64,000 bases of DNA from Clostridium ljungdahlii (GTDB lineage: Bacteria > Bacillota > Clostridia > Clostridiales > Clostridiaceae), in contig NZ_LITT01000062.1 in assembly GCF_001636845.1 (NCBI RefSeq), forward strand, positions 124,001 through 188,000. Reading direction: 5' to 3'. A program made the translations under genes and the position numbers. The notes under the pieces were generated by a model. That model was not told the DNA's origin, did no database searches, and saw only the letters and a program-made list of their open reading frames with translations. Below, piece by piece: positions 41,985 through 50,185 of the stretch (position 1 is its first letter; every line of letters starts with the position of its first letter).

Positions 41985-43181
41985 TGGAATATAATAAAAT
42001 ACTGGGCAATTGATACAAAAGGTAAAAAAATTAAAGGTAAATGTGAAGATTCAGCATTCACAAGATTAAAATATACTTTAAGGAAAAAGGAATATTTTAT
42101 ATATCAGACTATTTCTTTAGAAAGTTATAAAAAAATTTTTTTAAAAAATCCAGGACCAATGGATATAAGTGTACTATGCAGTCAATTGAGTGTTATGCTG
42201 GGTGCTGGAATAAACATATCAGGAGCACTTGATAATTTGGAAACTCAGTGTAATAAAAATTCATTAAGATTAGCATTAAAATCTATAAAAGAAGATGTAA
42301 TTAAAGGGGAAAGTATACACAGTAGTATGACAAAGTTTAAAAATATATTTCCTGATTTTATGATTGAAATGATAAGAGTGGGCGAGACTAGTGGAAAACT
42401 AGATGAGGTATTGGTAAAGTTATCTGAATATTACGAAAAGAAAAACAACGTGATTTCCACCATAAAAGCTTCCCTTATATATCCAGTAGTGACTTTGATA
42501 ACTTCTATATGCATTGTAATGTTTTTGATGATTAAAATAATACCACAATTTACAGATATTATACAGTCAAATGGAGGAAGAATACCAACTTTGACCAGAG
42601 TGGTAATGTACATATGCCAGTTTTTAAAGTTGCACTATTTGCAAGGAATTGTAATTACAATTTTAATTCTATTGTTGGGCTATAAATTTAGTAAAAGCAG
42701 TAAGGGAAGAAAAATTAGAGAAAGTATAAGGTTTAAAATGCCTTATTTTAACAAGATATATAATAAAATGTTTGTTTTTAAAATATGCTCAGCTATGACT
42801 GTACTTAGTGAATCAGGAGTTAATATTTTGAAGTCTTTAGAAATAACTAAGAATTTGATTGGAAGTGAGATTATGTCCGAAAAATTAGAAGATTCAATAA
42901 AACATATAGAGCAAGGAGAAAGTATGAGTGATGCCTTAAATAAGGCGAAAATAAATGATAAATTATTTATATCCTTGATTGCTACAGGAGAAGAGACAGG
43001 AAAAATGGATTTGATGTTTGCTAAATTGGAAAAATTGTTTGGCAGTGAATTGGATAGATATTTTGAAAAAGCAACCAAAGTTATAGAACCAATGATAATA
43101 ATCATTCTCTCCCTATTTGTTGGAATATTTATTATATCTGCACTTATGCCTATTTTTACTATAATGGATTCTGCTCTATAA
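41984..43181 (+). pseudogene. Inner-membrane platform protein PilC/GspF, frameshifted near its start
   Basis: The natural ATG (41984) overlaps the upstream stop as TGATG and reads MEYNK, then runs to a stop. One extra A in the run at 41996-41999 explains this. Dropping it gives MEYNKYWAIDTKGKKIKGKC, a normal PilC N-terminus, continuing into the main frame to 43181. The main frame holds two T2SSF domains (VLCSQLSVMLGAGINISGAL, FKICSAMTVLSESGVNILKSL) and three membrane helices. As sequenced, only about 340 residues from 42159 can be read from a standard start; an ATA start at 41991 or ribosomal slippage are alternatives. It may be a mutation, phase variation or a sequencing error. Confidence 0.82.
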
Positions 43182-43208
43182 ATTAAAAAGAAAGTTGGGG
43201 TATAAATT

Positions 43209-43601
43209 ATGAAGGTACATAAAAAGAAAAAAGGATTTACACTTATAGAACTCATGCTCGTGGTTGCTATAATATTAGTTCTTCTAGGATTTTTGGTTCC
43301 TAAATTTTCTGGATACCAAAGTAAGGTAAGAACTGCTAAAGCTATAAATACGGCTAAACAGCTAGAAACAGCGGCTATGGCTAGTTATGGAAATAGTGAT
43401 GGAAAATTTGATACAGCTGATGTGCAGGAATGTTTATCAAAGCTTACTTCTGCAGAAAACCCACAAGTTTCAGCTGGAGACAGTGATCAATTTATAACTA
43501 TAAGCTATAAAAGTGATGATAAAGATTATACTTTAGAAATAAATGCTCAGGAAAGTTCCTATAAAGTTAAAAATGGAGATAAGCAGATATTTCCTAAATG
43601 A
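43209..43601 (+). CDS. Major type IV pilin/pseudopilin
   Basis: A 130-residue prepilin. The basic leader MKVHKKKKG is cut before FTLIELMLVVAIILVLLGF, with the conserved phenylalanine and Glu5, forming the assembly helix. The rest is a small globular head with no disulfide pair. GGGG lies ahead of the ATG. It directly follows pilC and precedes four minor prepilins, so it is probably the most abundant subunit. The operon contains no prepilin peptidase, which must be encoded elsewhere. Confidence 0.92.
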   Translation: MKVHKKKKGFTLIELMLVVAIILVLLGFLVPKFSGYQSKVRTAKAINTAKQLETAAMASYGNSDGKFDTADVQECLSKLTSAENPQVSAGDSDQFITISYKSDDKDYTLEINAQESSYKVKNGDKQIFPK

Positions 43602-43658
43602 GAAAATTTATAATTTAATATTTAATTGTAAAAACTGTTGAATGAGGAAAATAATTTT

Positions 43659-44111
43659 ATGGCTGATAAAATAAAAAAAAGAGGATTTACTGTTATAGAA
43701 CTTCTTCTGGTACTCAGCATATTTTCAATACTTTTAAGTTTTAGTCTGGTTAACTTGGGTACTTTTAGTAGCCTTAAGAATAAGATAGATGTTGATCTTA
43801 CTAATAACAATATTGTAGATTTTATAAATAGATCTAAAACCTATTGTAGGGATAAGAAAGAAGAAGGAGGATACATTTATTTTGATACAAAAAACAATGA
43901 AATAACTTTTAATGTAGAATTGGGCGAAATATTTAAATTAAAGTTACCAGAAGGATTTGTATTAAACCGTGTAAGGGAGGACAACAGAATAAAAATAGAT
44001 AACATGGGAATTACAGAGGATGCCTGCAGTATAAAATTTAAAGACAGGAAGGGAGAAATGCATTGCATTACTATGTGCGTGGGAACAGCTTACGTAGATA
44101 TAAAGTATTAA
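43659..44111 (+). CDS. Minor prepilin-like protein 1
   Basis: A prepilin-type protein of 150 residues. ATG 43659 follows TGAGGAAA; a TTG at 43638 is upstream of that site. The leader MADKIKKRG is followed by FTVIELLLVLSIFSILLSF, including Glu5, and then a beta-rich head. It resembles GspH/FimT-type minor pilins in size and position, but only the N-terminus is conserved. The next gene starts inside its 3' end. Its likely job is to prime pilus or pseudopilus assembly. Confidence 0.85.
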   Translation: MADKIKKRGFTVIELLLVLSIFSILLSFSLVNLGTFSSLKNKIDVDLTNNNIVDFINRSKTYCRDKKEEGGYIYFDTKNNEITFNVELGEIFKLKLPEGFVLNRVREDNRIKIDNMGITEDACSIKFKDRKGEMHCITMCVGTAYVDIKY

Positions 44112-44599
44112 TTTGTGAACTAAAAAACTTTGTGGTAAAGATATTATCTCATAGAAAAAGGATACTGGTTAAAAGAGGATTCACATTAATTGAAGTGTTG
44201 TGCAGCATAACTATTTTCTCGGTATTATTTATGATGGCACTGTTTATTCAGGTAGATGCACTTAAAGTAAAAACATATAATGAAGAAATGAATAATTGTA
44301 CTTTAGTTATGGAATATGTGAAAAATAGTATTATGTATAACTGCAGTTATGATAGTTTATTGAATTTAAGGATGAAGGAAAGAACATATATAGACTGCAG
44401 CAATTTAAAGTTTCAACATATTAAGAACATAAATGTAACCACTTTGTTTTCAAATGAAAAACCTTTAAAAGAACCTTACATAATTTTAAAGGTGACGGGT
44501 GAAAAAGTGCTAAAGGTAAATTTACAGCTTCATGCTAAAATGTATGGAAATATAAAGGTTGAGGAATGTGATTTTTATAAAGGAAATTATAAAAAGTAG
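44063..44599 (+). CDS. Minor prepilin-like protein 2
   Basis: A protein of up to 178 residues with the prepilin cleavage motif KRG/FTLIEVLCSITIFSVLFMM. The frame starts with TTG 44063 after GGAAGGGAG, inside the previous gene, giving an unusually long leader of about 37 residues. A GTG near 44131 would give a more typical length, so the start is uncertain. The C-terminal head is unrecognised. Position and length suggest a GspI/PilV-like subunit. Its 3' end overlaps the next gene. Confidence 0.8.
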   Translation: MHYYVRGNSLRRYKVLICELKNFVVKILSHRKRILVKRGFTLIEVLCSITIFSVLFMMALFIQVDALKVKTYNEEMNNCTLVMEYVKNSIMYNCSYDSLLNLRMKERTYIDCSNLKFQHIKNINVTTLFSNEKPLKEPYIILKVTGEKVLKVNLQLHAKMYGNIKVEECDFYKGNYKK

Positions 44600-45065
44600 A
44601 TTAGATGTAAAAAAAGGATTTACAATTATAGAAATGCTTATGGTCATAGCTTTGATAGCGGCAATAACTACCACACAAATAATTGTTATATCGAAATATA
44701 TGAGATTGCACAGGGAAGAAATAAATTATAGTAGGGAAAATTTTTATGTAAATGAAGCTTTTATAATAATTGAATATCAAATAAAAGCTGCAAAATACAT
44801 AGATATAAAAAACAATATGATAATTTTAAGGAGATATGATGATAAAGGGTATGATTATATAAAAAAGGACAAAAAGTCTAGTATCATAATTTCTTATGGC
44901 AGTCCTGATTCTTCTACTGTAAATAATGTGTTAAAAAATGTTGAGAACTTTTATGTGGAAAGGCAGGGAAAAGTGTTCTACATATCTATAAATACAAAGA
45001 AAGGTAACTTGTATAGAAGATGTTTTGCTATGGAAAGAGAAAAGTTAAAAAAGGATTCATATTGA
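44559..45065 (+). CDS. Minor prepilin-like protein 3
   Basis: A protein of about 168 residues with the cleavage motif KKG/FTIIEMLMVIALIAAITTT after a leader of about 18 residues. It starts as TTG 44559 within the end of the preceding gene; GTG 44568 is an alternative. The head contains repeated NNMIILRRYDDKGYDY-like strands and ends KKGNLYRRCF, which is reminiscent of PilW/GspJ-type subunits. Overlapping starts and stops show that the minor pilin genes are translated as a coupled series. Confidence 0.8.
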   Translation: MRNVIFIKEIIKSRLDVKKGFTIIEMLMVIALIAAITTTQIIVISKYMRLHREEINYSRENFYVNEAFIIIEYQIKAAKYIDIKNNMIILRRYDDKGYDYIKKDKKSSIIISYGSPDSSTVNNVLKNVENFYVERQGKVFYISINTKKGNLYRRCFAMEREKLKKDSY

Positions 45066-45475
45066 TATATGTGCTTTTTATAGGGTGTATGTGTATTTTA
45101 ATTTCTCTTGGATGCTACAGCATGGAAATGCACATTAGATCAAACAATTTAAATAGCCATAAAAAGTCTATTCAAGTGGATGTAACTGAAAAATACAGAG
45201 AATACCTCTTTACTGAGTTAAATGAGTATATAAGTAAAAATCCATGTTGTGATGATAATGGAATAAAGCAGTATATATCTTCTTTAGATAATTTTAAAAT
45301 ATATTTTGAAGAATGTTATATTTTCTATGACAAGAATATGGATTGCTTTAAAGTGGAATATATTTTTAATGGTGAATTTTACAAAGAAGAAACTTATGAG
45401 TATGAGGTTAAAAATAAAGATATATTGTATAGCTGCATAGACTATTCTTTTAAGAAAGGTGGCTTGGAAAAGTGA
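45020..45475 (+). CDS. Minor prepilin-like protein 4 (GspK/PilX-like, no Glu5)
   Basis: A 151-residue protein with a short leader MFCYGKRKVKKG followed by FILIYVLFIGCMCILISLGCYS. The residue five places after the cut is tyrosine instead of glutamate. Lack of Glu5 is typical of GspK-like tip subunits, which suits a role at the fibre tip. The head carries an unusual cysteine pair (PCCDD). It starts inside the preceding gene and ends overlapping the next start. The family assignment is from the N-terminus and gene order only. Confidence 0.72.
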   Translation: MFCYGKRKVKKGFILIYVLFIGCMCILISLGCYSMEMHIRSNNLNSHKKSIQVDVTEKYREYLFTELNEYISKNPCCDDNGIKQYISSLDNFKIYFEECYIFYDKNMDCFKVEYIFNGEFYKEETYEYEVKNKDILYSCIDYSFKKGGLEK

Positions 45476-46206
45476 ATGAAAAAGCTATTTTAGAAATTAA
45501 TAATAAAAATATAACATATAAAGGAATGGCGAAAAAACATTCTATATTTAATTTATTAAAGAAAAATAAAGTGGATGAGAATGTTATTCCTGTAAGTAAA
45601 ATTGAGAACATAAGAATTAATCTAAAAAATAAGAGATTGTTCATATTAGTACATGGAGAAGAGATATATGTAACTGTTATGAAATTACCTAAATTGAAAA
45701 GTAAACTCTTATACAAGGTCATAAGAGATGAATTAAAAAATAAATTTAAAAATCTAGATAATATAATGTTTTCTTATGAAATAGTTCAATCTAGCAAACA
45801 CAATGTAGAAGTAATGGTTTCTTGTATGAATTGGAATAACATGGATATAGCAAAGACTTGTAGTGACAGCGGTGCTGATATTAAACAAATAGTGCCAATT
45901 CAGTTTTATATGTGGTCAAAGTATAAAAGCAAGATAAAAGATGAAAATTACATATTCATTTTAAATATGAATGATATTATATATTTCATGGCTTGTTATA
46001 GAGATAAGATTATATTGAATAATGTATACAAGGATATATTTAAAGATAATTTTTCAGAAATTTTAGAACAATTTAGATTCAAATTAAATATTTTAATGCC
46101 CAATTTTAACTTTGCCACTATAATCTTTGCGAATTTTATTTACAAAGATATAATACAAAGTCTTTCTACAAATTATAAATGTAGAGACTTAGGGGATTTA
46201 AGATAG
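45472..46206 (+). CDS. PilM/GspL-like assembly protein, divergent
   Basis: A 244-residue cytosolic protein starting with GTG that overlaps the previous stop (GTGA). It has no membrane helix. The alternating beta-strand pattern (KRLFILVHGEEIYVTVMKLP, VEVMVSCMNWNNMDIAKTC) and the place directly before the PilN-like and PilO-like genes suggest a reduced PilM/GspL actin-like protein, which links the ATPase side to the periplasmic alignment complex. No nucleotide-binding motif is obvious, so the call rests mainly on order. Confidence 0.55.
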   Translation: MNEKAILEINNKNITYKGMAKKHSIFNLLKKNKVDENVIPVSKIENIRINLKNKRLFILVHGEEIYVTVMKLPKLKSKLLYKVIRDELKNKFKNLDNIMFSYEIVQSSKHNVEVMVSCMNWNNMDIAKTCSDSGADIKQIVPIQFYMWSKYKSKIKDENYIFILNMNDIIYFMACYRDKIILNNVYKDIFKDNFSEILEQFRFKLNILMPNFNFATIIFANFIYKDIIQSLSTNYKCRDLGDLR

Positions 46207-46273
46207 TTTATTTTAGTTGTTGTCATAGGGTGTTATGAAATTAAAATAATGAAATTAAGAGGTAGCCTGATAT

Positions 46274-46717
46274 ATGAAAAATTTATATTTTTTACCCCAA
46301 TGGTGTATAGAAAAGGGAGAAACTAAAAAGAATAAAAGTCTTAAGTTACTTATTTTGATTATTTTAATAGTAAACATAATATTTTTAGATATATTTATAA
46401 TAAATAGAAATCAATTAAATGATGTAGAAACTAGGTTGAAAGAACATAGTTCTGTAAAAAAGTTATCACATGATAAAAGCAGTACTTTTGAAAATTATTT
46501 GGATTTTTATAATTACATATATTTAGGAAGGAACTTTAAAAATGTAAATATAGAAAATAAAAGTCTAGATTTAGATTTTGAGGGAAATGAAAAAGAATGT
46601 TTTTTGCTAATTAGAGATGCAGAAAAATCAAATAAGTTTATAATTAGAAGTTTTAAGCTCATGGGAAACGATGAAGGAGGAAAGAAGGTATGGAAAATAA
46701 ATCTAAAATTGAAATGA
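46274..46717 (+). CDS. PilN-like assembly protein
   Basis: A 147-residue bitopic protein. The N-terminal NLYFLPQWCIEKGETKKNK resembles the PilN tail that binds PilM. It is followed by one membrane helix (LKLLILIILIVNIIFLDIFII), a short coiled coil (about 45-60) and a small alpha/beta domain. AGAGGTAG precedes the ATG. In type IV pilus operons PilN pairs with PilO, and the next gene has the matching topology. Sequence similarity is low, so the assignment is moderate. Confidence 0.65.
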   Translation: MKNLYFLPQWCIEKGETKKNKSLKLLILIILIVNIIFLDIFIINRNQLNDVETRLKEHSSVKKLSHDKSSTFENYLDFYNYIYLGRNFKNVNIENKSLDLDFEGNEKECFLLIRDAEKSNKFIIRSFKLMGNDEGGKKVWKINLKLK

Positions 46718-46744
46718 AAATGTTTTAAAGGTGGAATATTAATA

Positions 46745-47158
46745 ATGAATATGGTAAATAATATATATAGAATTATTATAATATTTTTAGTGTGCAGTTG
46801 TACTGTACTTTTAATAAAAAATTATAATGTGCTCAAAAGAATACATAGTGAAAATGTTAAGCTTCAATTTGTAGAAAAAAACTTAAAAAATCAAACAAAA
46901 GATAAGGAACAGGTGAGTTATACTGATATTTTGAGAAAACTAAACTGTATAGAAGGTATGCAGGTAATTAATGTTGCAAACAATAATGATGGGAAGCTAA
47001 CCGTACAGTTTGAAGTAATAGGAGATCAAGCTGAAATCAAAAGTATGCTAGAAAAAGTTAAAAAAATCAAATATTTTAGTAACATAGATAATATTAAAAT
47101 TGAACAGGATAAATTTCAAGGTATAAAAACGAAAGCAGATGTAAATTTTATCCGATGA
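46745..47158 (+). CDS. PilO-like assembly protein
   Basis: A 137-residue bitopic protein: one membrane helix at residues 6-25 (IYRIIIIFLVCSCTVLLIKNY), a coiled coil to about residue 55, and a ferredoxin-like domain (VINVANNNDGKLTVQFEVIGDQAEIKSMLEKV). This is the PilO/GspM-like topology and it ends the operon. The ATG at 46745 follows AAGGTGG; a second ATG two codons later is possible. After it begins a gap of about 630 bases without a gene. Confidence 0.62.
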   Translation: MNMVNNIYRIIIIFLVCSCTVLLIKNYNVLKRIHSENVKLQFVEKNLKNQTKDKEQVSYTDILRKLNCIEGMQVINVANNNDGKLTVQFEVIGDQAEIKSMLEKVKKIKYFSNIDNIKIEQDKFQGIKTKADVNFIR

Positions 47159-47238
47159 CTACCTGATCTAATGCCAAGAGCTCTGTTTATAAAGAACTCA
47201 ACTTTCACAGTTTAAAAAAATTGCGACACAACTTTTTA

Positions 47239-47506
47239 GAGGACAATTGACAGAGGACATAGGACAGTGAAGGTAAGTTTTCTTCCTTATGTCAGAAAAC
47301 TAATTTATTTTTTTAAGATTGTTTTGCTAAAGCAAAACATCGCTTAAGTAGGTATCTAAAATCTATGATTTTCAAATAATTACTTACTAAAAGAGTACCT
47401 ATGAAAAACAAAAGAACATAAGTTTCTTTTAAATTGAAGATTTTTCGTAGCATAGCGGAGAAAAATCATCCTTCACTGTCCTTTGTCAATTGTCCTCTGT
47501 CCTCTC
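47239..47506. mobile_element. MITE-like inverted-repeat element, copy 2
   Basis: Arms GAGGACAATTGACA (left) and TGTCAATTGTCCTC (right), plus GGACAGTGAAGG/CCTTCACTGTCC, bound 268 bases with no gene. Inside are a palindrome GTTTTGCT/AGCAAAAC and, at 47437-47467, the same 31-base core as copy 1 (AAGATTTTTCGTAGCATAGC and on to GGAGAAAAATC). It shares its architecture with 12102-12294. No target duplication could be defined by eye. Confidence 0.65.
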
Positions 47507-47535
47507 AAAAAAAATTACGTCGTAATTTTTTTATA
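47507..47535. terminator. AT-rich palindromic terminator after the pilus operon
   Basis: A-run, ATTACG, CGTAAT and T-run form a tight palindrome directly beside the MITE-like element. It could end transcription in either direction; the loop is very small, so efficiency is uncertain. Confidence 0.5.
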
Positions 47536-47584
47536 TTAAGTCAAAGTTTCATATTGTGGATTGAAGCAGGCAAAACATTAATAT

Positions 47585-47613
47585 TTGCAAATAATCATAA
47601 GTTTTGATAAAAT
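47585..47613 (+). promoter_or_regulatory. Possible promoter of the M24 peptidase gene
   Basis: TTGCAA and TAAAAT with a 17-base spacer, about 180 bases before the start codon. The leader that would result contains the competing hairpins described at 47695-47785. Confidence 0.45.
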
Positions 47614-47694
47614 AACATTGTTCACTATGATGATAGAATAATATTATTTTAAATTTTATTTATTAAAATAACGATTTTATCATTTAAATTATTA

Positions 47695-47785
47695 GCTAAA
47701 TTTGATTCCAAATTTAGCAGGGAGTAATCTGCCATAAATTAAAGTAATTATAAAGATATTATGCCCTGCTAAAATTTAGGGGGGT
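47695..47785 (+). promoter_or_regulatory. Leader with mutually exclusive hairpins before the M24 peptidase
   Basis: GCTAAATTTG/CAAATTTAGC (47695-47718) makes a 10-base-pair hairpin with a four-base loop. The right arm overlaps TTTAGCAGGG (47712-47721), which pairs perfectly with CCCTGCTAAA (47764-47773) just before the GGGGGG ribosome binding site. The two pairings cannot form together. AAATTTAG next to the site can also pair with the first arm. This looks like a translational or transcriptional switch; no known riboswitch class was recognised. Confidence 0.5.
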
Positions 47786-47792
47786 AATTTAA

Positions 47793-48869
47793 ATGTTTAA
47801 AAAAAGAATTGAAAAATTGAGAGAGGCTATGGATAGTCAACAGTTAGATGCTGTTTTGTTAGTTGGAGATCCTAATAGAAATTATTTAAGTGGATTTACA
47901 GGAGATGAAAGTTTTTCACTTATAACTTTAGACAAAGCATTTTTTATAACTGATTCCAGATTTACTGAACAGGCTAAACAGCAAGTTAAGGATTATGAAG
48001 TTTTAGAATATGGTAAAAGCGGTTCTTTTGTAAAATTTTTATCGGACTTGATAGGCAAATTTAAAGTACATAGGCTTGGATTTGAGGAAAATATAGTTTC
48101 TTACAGCCAGTATGAGCTTTACCATAGTAATTTAGCTTGTGAACTTGTACCAATGGATGGAATGGTGGAAAAAATAAGAATCGTGAAAGATAGAGAAGAA
48201 ATAAATTCAATAAAAAATGCTGCAAAAATTGCGGATAAAGCTTTTGACCACATGGTGAAATTCATAAGCGCTGGTATGACAGAGAGAGAAGTTGGATTAG
48301 AGCTGGAATTTTATATGAAAAAGCTAGGAGCTAAGGATTTATCTTTTCCATCTATAGTTGCTTCTGGAGAGAGATCAAGTCTGCCACATGGTCAGGCTAC
48401 AGCAAAAGTTATAAAAAAAGGAGAATTTTTAACTTTGGATTTTGGTTGCATTTATGAAGAATATTGTTCTGATATGACAAGAACAGTTGTTATAGGCGAA
48501 CCATCACAGAAAATGCTGGAGATATACAATATAGTATTAGAAGCCGAAGAACTTGCCTTAAAGGAATATAAACCAGAAATGCCAGCATCAAAAGTAGATG
48601 CAGTTGCTAGAGATTATATAACTAGTAAAGGATATGGCCAGTGTTTTGGACATAGTTTGGGTCATGGAGTAGGAAGAGAAATTCATGAGGCTCCTGTAAT
48701 TGGCTATAGAAATAAATCTAAATTAAAATCAGGAATGGTAGTAAGTGATGAGCCAGGTATATATATACCTGATTTTGGTGGAGTAAGAATAGAGGATTTG
48801 GTAATGGTAACTGAAAATGGAGGAGAGACCTTATCTAGATCACCTAAGAATTTAATATGTATAGATTAA
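47793..48869 (+). CDS. Xaa-Pro aminopeptidase-like M24 metallopeptidase
   Basis: A 358-residue cytosolic peptidase of the creatinase fold. The N-terminal domain (1-130) is followed by the metal-binding domain with DFGC and SDMTRT (aspartates), GHSLGHGVGREIHEAP (histidine), DEPGIYIPDFGGVRIEDLV (glutamates). It would remove residues before proline from peptides. GGGGGG lies about eight bases before the ATG. Its position just before efp is the usual one in Firmicutes (yqhT-efp). It may be controlled by the hairpin leader upstream. Confidence 0.93.
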   Translation: MFKKRIEKLREAMDSQQLDAVLLVGDPNRNYLSGFTGDESFSLITLDKAFFITDSRFTEQAKQQVKDYEVLEYGKSGSFVKFLSDLIGKFKVHRLGFEENIVSYSQYELYHSNLACELVPMDGMVEKIRIVKDREEINSIKNAAKIADKAFDHMVKFISAGMTEREVGLELEFYMKKLGAKDLSFPSIVASGERSSLPHGQATAKVIKKGEFLTLDFGCIYEEYCSDMTRTVVIGEPSQKMLEIYNIVLEAEELALKEYKPEMPASKVDAVARDYITSKGYGQCFGHSLGHGVGREIHEAPVIGYRNKSKLKSGMVVSDEPGIYIPDFGGVRIEDLVMVTENGGETLSRSPKNLICID

Positions 48870-48959
48870 GTCCATAGTAATTATTTTAATTAGATAAGAT
48901 ATTATTTTATATAATATTAAATATATAAAAGAAAGTTCTATGAAAAATTAGATAAAAAT

Positions 48960-49160
48960 CAAAACTAGGTCGAATAAGAATAAGAAAGGGGTTAAAACCG
49001 TTAAGCCAACACTGCTTTTAAAAGTGTTGAAATATAGGGTTAGTTATATCCGAATTTACGTCCTTGGAGTGTGTGACCAAGCGAAAGTAGCTTATAGCGA
49101 AATCGGGCACTATGAATGGGAAAGTAAGCTTAAAATCTTAGACAAATTTAATTAAGAGAA
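48960..49160 (+). promoter_or_regulatory. Structured leader region before efp
   Basis: The 316-base gap between the M24 gene and efp contains a folded-looking stretch: CCAACACT/AGTGTTG (49015-49029), CTTGG/CCAAG around 49063-49081, AAGCC/GGGTTA and further short complements. Base composition is richer in G and C than nearby gaps. No T-box, riboswitch or tRNA signature was recognised. It may be a cis-acting leader of efp or an independent RNA. Confidence 0.4.
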
Positions 49161-49185
49161 GAGTTTACATAACGGTATGTATATA

Positions 49186-49743
49186 ATGATATCAGCAGGA
49201 GATTTAAGAAAGGGAACTACTTTTGAACAAGATGGACAAGTGTACACAGTACTGGATTTCCTTCATGTAAAACCAGGAAAAGGGGCAGCATTTGTAAGGA
49301 CAAAGCTTAGAAATGTTATAACAGGATCAGTTACTGATACTACTTTTAATCCAACTGCAAAATTGCAGGAGGCAGTTATAGAAAGAAAAGAAATGCAGTA
49401 TTTATATTCAGATGGAGAATTGTATTATTTTATGGATCAGGAAACATTTGAGCAAATTCCACTGGAATATGAAAAGGTAGAGGATGCAATAAAGTTTTTA
49501 AAGGAAAATATGTTTGCTATAATTAAGTTTTATAAAGGTGAAGCATTTTCCGTTGAAGCTCCGAATTTTGTTGAACTTCAGATAACTCATACTGAACCAG
49601 GAGTTAAGGGAAATACTGCTACTAACGTATTAAAACCAGCTACTCTTGAGACAGGGGCTGTTGTTCAAGTCCCTATATTTGTAAATGAGGGAGAAACTAT
49701 AAGAATTGACACTAGAACCGGAGAATATATGGAAAGAGTTTAG
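49186..49743 (+). CDS. efp: Translation elongation factor P
   Basis: A 185-residue three-domain protein that binds between the P and E sites to relieve stalling at consecutive prolines. The N-terminal KOW-like domain contains [17 protein letters not shown], with the loop lysine that is modified in some bacteria, and the C-terminal OB domains end [26 protein letters not shown] at ATG 49186 is the normal start; an ATG three codons upstream adds non-family residues. It has a long, possibly structured leader and no strong ribosome binding site. Confidence 0.95.
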   Translation: MISAGDLRKGTTFEQDGQVYTVLDFLHVKPGKGAAFVRTKLRNVITGSVTDTTFNPTAKLQEAVIERKEMQYLYSDGELYYFMDQETFEQIPLEYEKVEDAIKFLKENMFAIIKFYKGEAFSVEAPNFVELQITHTEPGVKGNTATNVLKPATLETGAVVQVPIFVNEGETIRIDTRTGEYMERV

Positions 49744-49782
49744 CCAATACTAATGGTAAAATAACTTTAAGGATGTGGTATT

Positions 49783-50184
49783 GTGAATTCTATTATATCT
49801 AAAGTATCCTATCTAAATGGTCTAGTAGATGGACTAAAAATTGATAAAAGTACTAATGAGGGAAAAATGCTAATAGAGATTGTTAATGTACTTAAAAGCA
49901 TGGCAGAAGAAATTGACGATATGTCCAGAGCTCAAAAAGATATGGAAGATTATGTGGATGCCATGGATGAAGATTTAGCGGATTTACAAGACAACTTATA
50001 TGATGATGATTATGAAATCTGTAAGTGTAAGGATGAAGGAGAAAACTTTACTGAAATACAGTGTCCAAATTGCAATGATACCGTATATGTAGATAAGGAT
50101 ATATTAGAACAACGAGAAGAATTAACGTGTCCAAATTGCCATAGTAGTATTCCTATTAAGGATGAACTTAAGAAAAGTAAATAA
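49783..50184 (+). CDS. CD1247-like zinc-ribbon protein
   Basis: A 133-residue protein with a helical N-terminal domain (residues 1-45, SYLNGLVDGLKIDKSTNEGKMLIEIVNVL), an acidic coiled middle (IDDMSRAQKDMEDYVDAMDEDLADLQDNLYDDDYEI, split here by charge) and a C-terminal zinc ribbon with CPNCNDTVYVDKDIL and CPNCHSSIPI. The layout matches the clostridial CD1247 family, known by position beside spoIIIA but without known function. GTG start after AAGGATGTGG. RNA-like element copy C follows two bases after its stop. Confidence 0.82.
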   Translation: MNSIISKVSYLNGLVDGLKIDKSTNEGKMLIEIVNVLKSMAEEIDDMSRAQKDMEDYVDAMDEDLADLQDNLYDDDYEICKCKDEGENFTEIQCPNCNDTVYVDKDILEQREELTCPNCHSSIPIKDELKKSK

Positions 50185-50185
50185 A

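Noticed and set aside
48960-49160. T-box or known riboswitch before efp
   Set aside because: No T-box TGGNACC-type sequence and none of the known riboswitch core motifs could be found; kept only as an unexplained leader.
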